Positions 6,440 through 8,032 of a stretch of DNA of 8,032 bases are shown here, piece after piece. Below the pieces are notes generated by a model. That model had not been told where the DNA came from. It saw nothing but the letters and a program-made list of their open reading frames with translations, and did not search any database. The number at the start of each line of letters is the position of its first letter. Positions within the stretch are counted from its first letter, which is position 1. This DNA is from Muribaculaceae bacterium (GTDB taxonomy: Bacteria; Bacteroidota; Bacteroidia; Bacteroidales; Muribaculaceae), in NCBI GenBank assembly GCA_009775195.1, contig VSPF01000132.1, positions 1-8,032 on the forward strand, read 5' to 3'. The translations under genes and the position numbers were made by a program.

Positions 6440-7912
6440 ATGAACGCAGCGGCATCCACCATTGCCCTAAGAGAAAAGCCCTACCTTCCCCTCGAACCAG
6501 GATGGTGGAAGCTGCCGTTGTGCTATATGCTCACCCTGAGCCTCTTCGGCCTGCTACTTTATCCTATGGCAGCCGTGTCGCTCATATTCATTCTCTATCA
6601 ATGGCGCCGCGACAGATATAACTTCCTGATAATGCTCACCCTGTTCTGGGGAGGATTCGGTTTTTGGCCGCCCGAGCTGCCGACAGGATATCTGCCATTG
6701 GCCGTGTCTATTGCACTGTGGTTCTTAATGCGCAAACCGCCCATACTCAAACGCACACTTATAGCAATAGCGGTCTATATCGCCTTTATGTTCGTCATTG
6801 CGCTGCTCTCGGTCGAAAATATAAAGATTCAGGTCTTTATGATGTCGAGGTATTGGATGATACTCTACATCATTGTTCCGTTTGCAGTGTTTGCGGGTCA
6901 TAAATTTGAATTCGATGTCTTTTTGCGCAAGCTGATGCCCTTCGCATTGATAATTGCTATTTTCTATCTCCTAGATGCATACGTTATCAGCGGTCATATA
7001 TTATTGCCCAACGATACCGGCAATAACGGTTCTACGATTTTCTCGCCGGCTATACACCTTTTAAGTGGTAATATATATCGAATCTATCCACCCAGCATCT
7101 TTTTTTACGCATTATTCTTTATTCCTCTACTTCGTACATATCGTTTACGATGGTGGCAGTGGACGGTCTTTATCGGGTCGTTTGTCGCTTGTCAGACATT
7201 TACCATAATCATTGGCTTTTTGGTCACCTATATTGTATTTCAAGGCAAGGCTAAACAAATCTTGCGCTGGGGTGCGGGCAGTGTGGTATTCCTTGTTGGT
7301 TTATACTTCGTAGACGGTATGTTGCCCACTCAAATCAAAGGTGAGGTTGAACAATCGCAACTACGAATAAAATCGAGCGTAGACCAGTTTTTCGACCTTT
7401 TCAATGCGTTTGATGACGAAGACATTGCCGAGTTTGGGTCTGGCCGTATGGCCCAAATCTTGCCTAAGTTGGATATTATTGAACGCGAAGGCCGAGAGTT
7501 TATCGGACTCGGTTTCCTCCATCCGAAAAAGACTACTTTAAATCAGTATATTCTCGAGAACGAATACTATTCCGACATAGAGGCTGCCGAAGAAGCATCT
7601 GCCGTCGTAGAGATTAGCCAGGTGCAGGTATATATACAGATGGGATGGCTCGGGCTTATCGTTGTCACAGGATTCTATCTTTACCTATACTACATAATAC
7701 GAAAACTGCCGCATTCATATTATTATCTCTCGGTATGCCTACTCAACTTCATGTGGGGTTTTGGAGGTTTTGGAGGTATATATTCATCCGACGGATGCAT
7801 GACTATAGCCATAGCCTATGCCGCCATAATACTATCGGCGCGAGAGGAATTGCCGGGCTTTAATTGTAAGTGGCTGAAAAACCGATGGGGGATGTTTAGC
7901 CCACGCCAATAA
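6440..7912 (+). CDS. Putative O-antigen polymerase/ligase family membrane protein (Wzy-like)
   Basis: This 490-residue integral membrane protein has roughly 11-13 hydrophobic segments and one large hydrophilic loop (about 297-400) between the C-terminal-most helices. That is the topology of Wzy polymerases and WaaL-type ligases, which join undecaprenyl-linked glycans on the periplasmic face. Within the loop, GSGRM has an arginine (336) placed as in the catalytic loops of this superfamily. The loop ends in QVYIQMGWLGLIVV (396-409), which resembles the HNxxLxxxxxxGxxG pre-helix motif of the O-antigen ligase family, without the usual histidine. After the loop, GFGGFGG (440-446) is encoded by a 9-base tandem duplication. 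Wzy proteins diverge so strongly that assignment rests on topology and context: directly behind Wza- and Wzc-like genes, a polymerase is more likely than a ligase. The gene is visibly AT-richer than its neighbours in the middle (36% GC counted at 7021-7140). Its last 17 bases overlap the FKBP gene on the other strand. Confidence 0.75.
   Translation: MNAAASTIALREKPYLPLEPGWWKLPLCYMLTLSLFGLLLYPMAAVSLIFILYQWRRDRYNFLIMLTLFWGGFGFWPPELPTGYLPLAVSIALWFLMRKPPILKRTLIAIAVYIAFMFVIALLSVENIKIQVFMMSRYWMILYIIVPFAVFAGHKFEFDVFLRKLMPFALIIAIFYLLDAYVISGHILLPNDTGNNGSTIFSPAIHLLSGNIYRIYPPSIFFYALFFIPLLRTYRLRWWQWTVFIGSFVACQTFTIIIGFLVTYIVFQGKAKQILRWGAGSVVFLVGLYFVDGMLPTQIKGEVEQSQLRIKSSVDQFFDLFNAFDDEDIAEFGSGRMAQILPKLDIIEREGREFIGLGFLHPKKTTLNQYILENEYYSDIEAAEEASAVVEISQVQVYIQMGWLGLIVVTGFYLYLYYIIRKLPHSYYYLSVCLLNFMWGFGGFGGIYSSDGCMTIAIAYAAIILSAREELPGFNCKWLKNRWGMFSPRQ
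7757..7774 (+). repeat. 9-base tandem duplication inside the polymerase-like gene
   Basis: GGTTTTGGA occurs twice back to back (7757-7765 and 7766-7774), followed by a further GGT. In frame it encodes GFG-GFG-G at residues 440-446, a glycine-rich turn between membrane segments. A change of one unit would add or remove three residues without breaking the frame. Confidence 0.85.
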
Positions 7913-8032
7913 GTTCGATATCAAATATCAAGGTCGAGCCGCCGGGGATACCGGGCTGGCTGAATTTGCCATATCCCTGCTCGGCCGGGATGTAGATTTC
8001 CCACCGGTCTCCGACATGCATCTGCTGCAGGG
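7896..8032 (-). CDS. FKBP-type peptidyl-prolyl cis-trans isomerase, C-terminal part (partial)
   Basis: The minus strand encodes the last 44 residues of an FKBP domain, whose N-terminal part lies beyond the window end. The visible protein has the family's C-terminal signature. LQQMHVGDRWEIYIPAEQGY corresponds to the MxxGxKxxxxIPxxLAYG segment. The stretch PGIPGGSTLIFDIELIGVG matches the IPPNxxLxFxVELxxV strand that closes the fold, with the usual Pro-Asn replaced by Gly-Gly. The stop codon TAA is the complement of 7896-7898. The enzyme catalyses proline isomerisation during protein folding. Whether it is cytoplasmic, periplasmic or a lipoprotein cannot be told without the N-terminus. It converges on the polymerase-like gene with a 17-base overlap and marks the end of the polysaccharide operon. 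Confidence 0.9.
   Translation of the reverse strand, partial: LQQMHVGDRWEIYIPAEQGYGKFSQPGIPGGSTLIFDIELIGVG

Overview
The window looks like a chromosomal segment of a Bacteroidota bacterium, most likely order Bacteroidales. This rests on three things. One perfect Bacteroidota-type promoter (TTTG, 19 bases, TAATTTTG) lies just before the first gene. No gene start has a recognisable Shine-Dalgarno sequence. The proteins resemble Bacteroidales families: a Tgt without the usual zinc cysteines next to an LptF/LptG-type permease, and a one-polypeptide Wzc-type tyrosine kinase next to a Wza-like lipoprotein. The first half is fairly GC-rich (57% in a hand-counted stretch at 1201-1260), which fits Muribaculaceae-like Bacteroidales better than classical Bacteroides. 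That family-level placement is inference.

Layout. Bases 1-117 are a leader with the promoter. Bases 118-1026 encode a nucleotidyltransferase of about 302 residues that probably makes an NDP-activated compound. Bases 1048-2178 encode queuine tRNA-ribosyltransferase (Tgt). Bases 2202-3275 encode an LptF/LptG-family permease for lipopolysaccharide export. These three genes are co-directional with gaps of about 20 bases and probably form one transcript. A 75-base gap (3276-3350) holds a second, weaker promoter candidate. It is followed by three very tightly packed genes: a Wza-like outer-membrane lipoprotein (3351-4154), a Wzc-like chain-length regulator fused to a BY-type tyrosine kinase (4157-6436), and a multi-pass membrane protein resembling an O-antigen polymerase or ligase (6440-7912). 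The last 137 bases hold the C-terminal end of an FKBP-type peptidyl-prolyl isomerase on the minus strand. It meets the polymerase tail to tail with a 17-base overlap.

How the genes fit together. The 3351-7912 block is the polymerisation and export core of a Wzy-dependent exopolysaccharide or capsule pathway: polymerase, chain-length control with kinase, and periplasm/outer-membrane channel. No glycosyltransferase, flippase, initiating transferase, phosphatase or UpxY-type antiterminator is in the window, and the block is closed downstream by the convergent FKBP gene. The sugar-assembly genes must therefore lie elsewhere. The upstream permease and nucleotidyltransferase are also envelope-related, but nothing here shows that they serve the same polymer. 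I see no mobile element, CRISPR array, RNA gene or clearly new system; the points of interest are atypical residues in known families and the isolated Wza-Wzc-Wzy arrangement.
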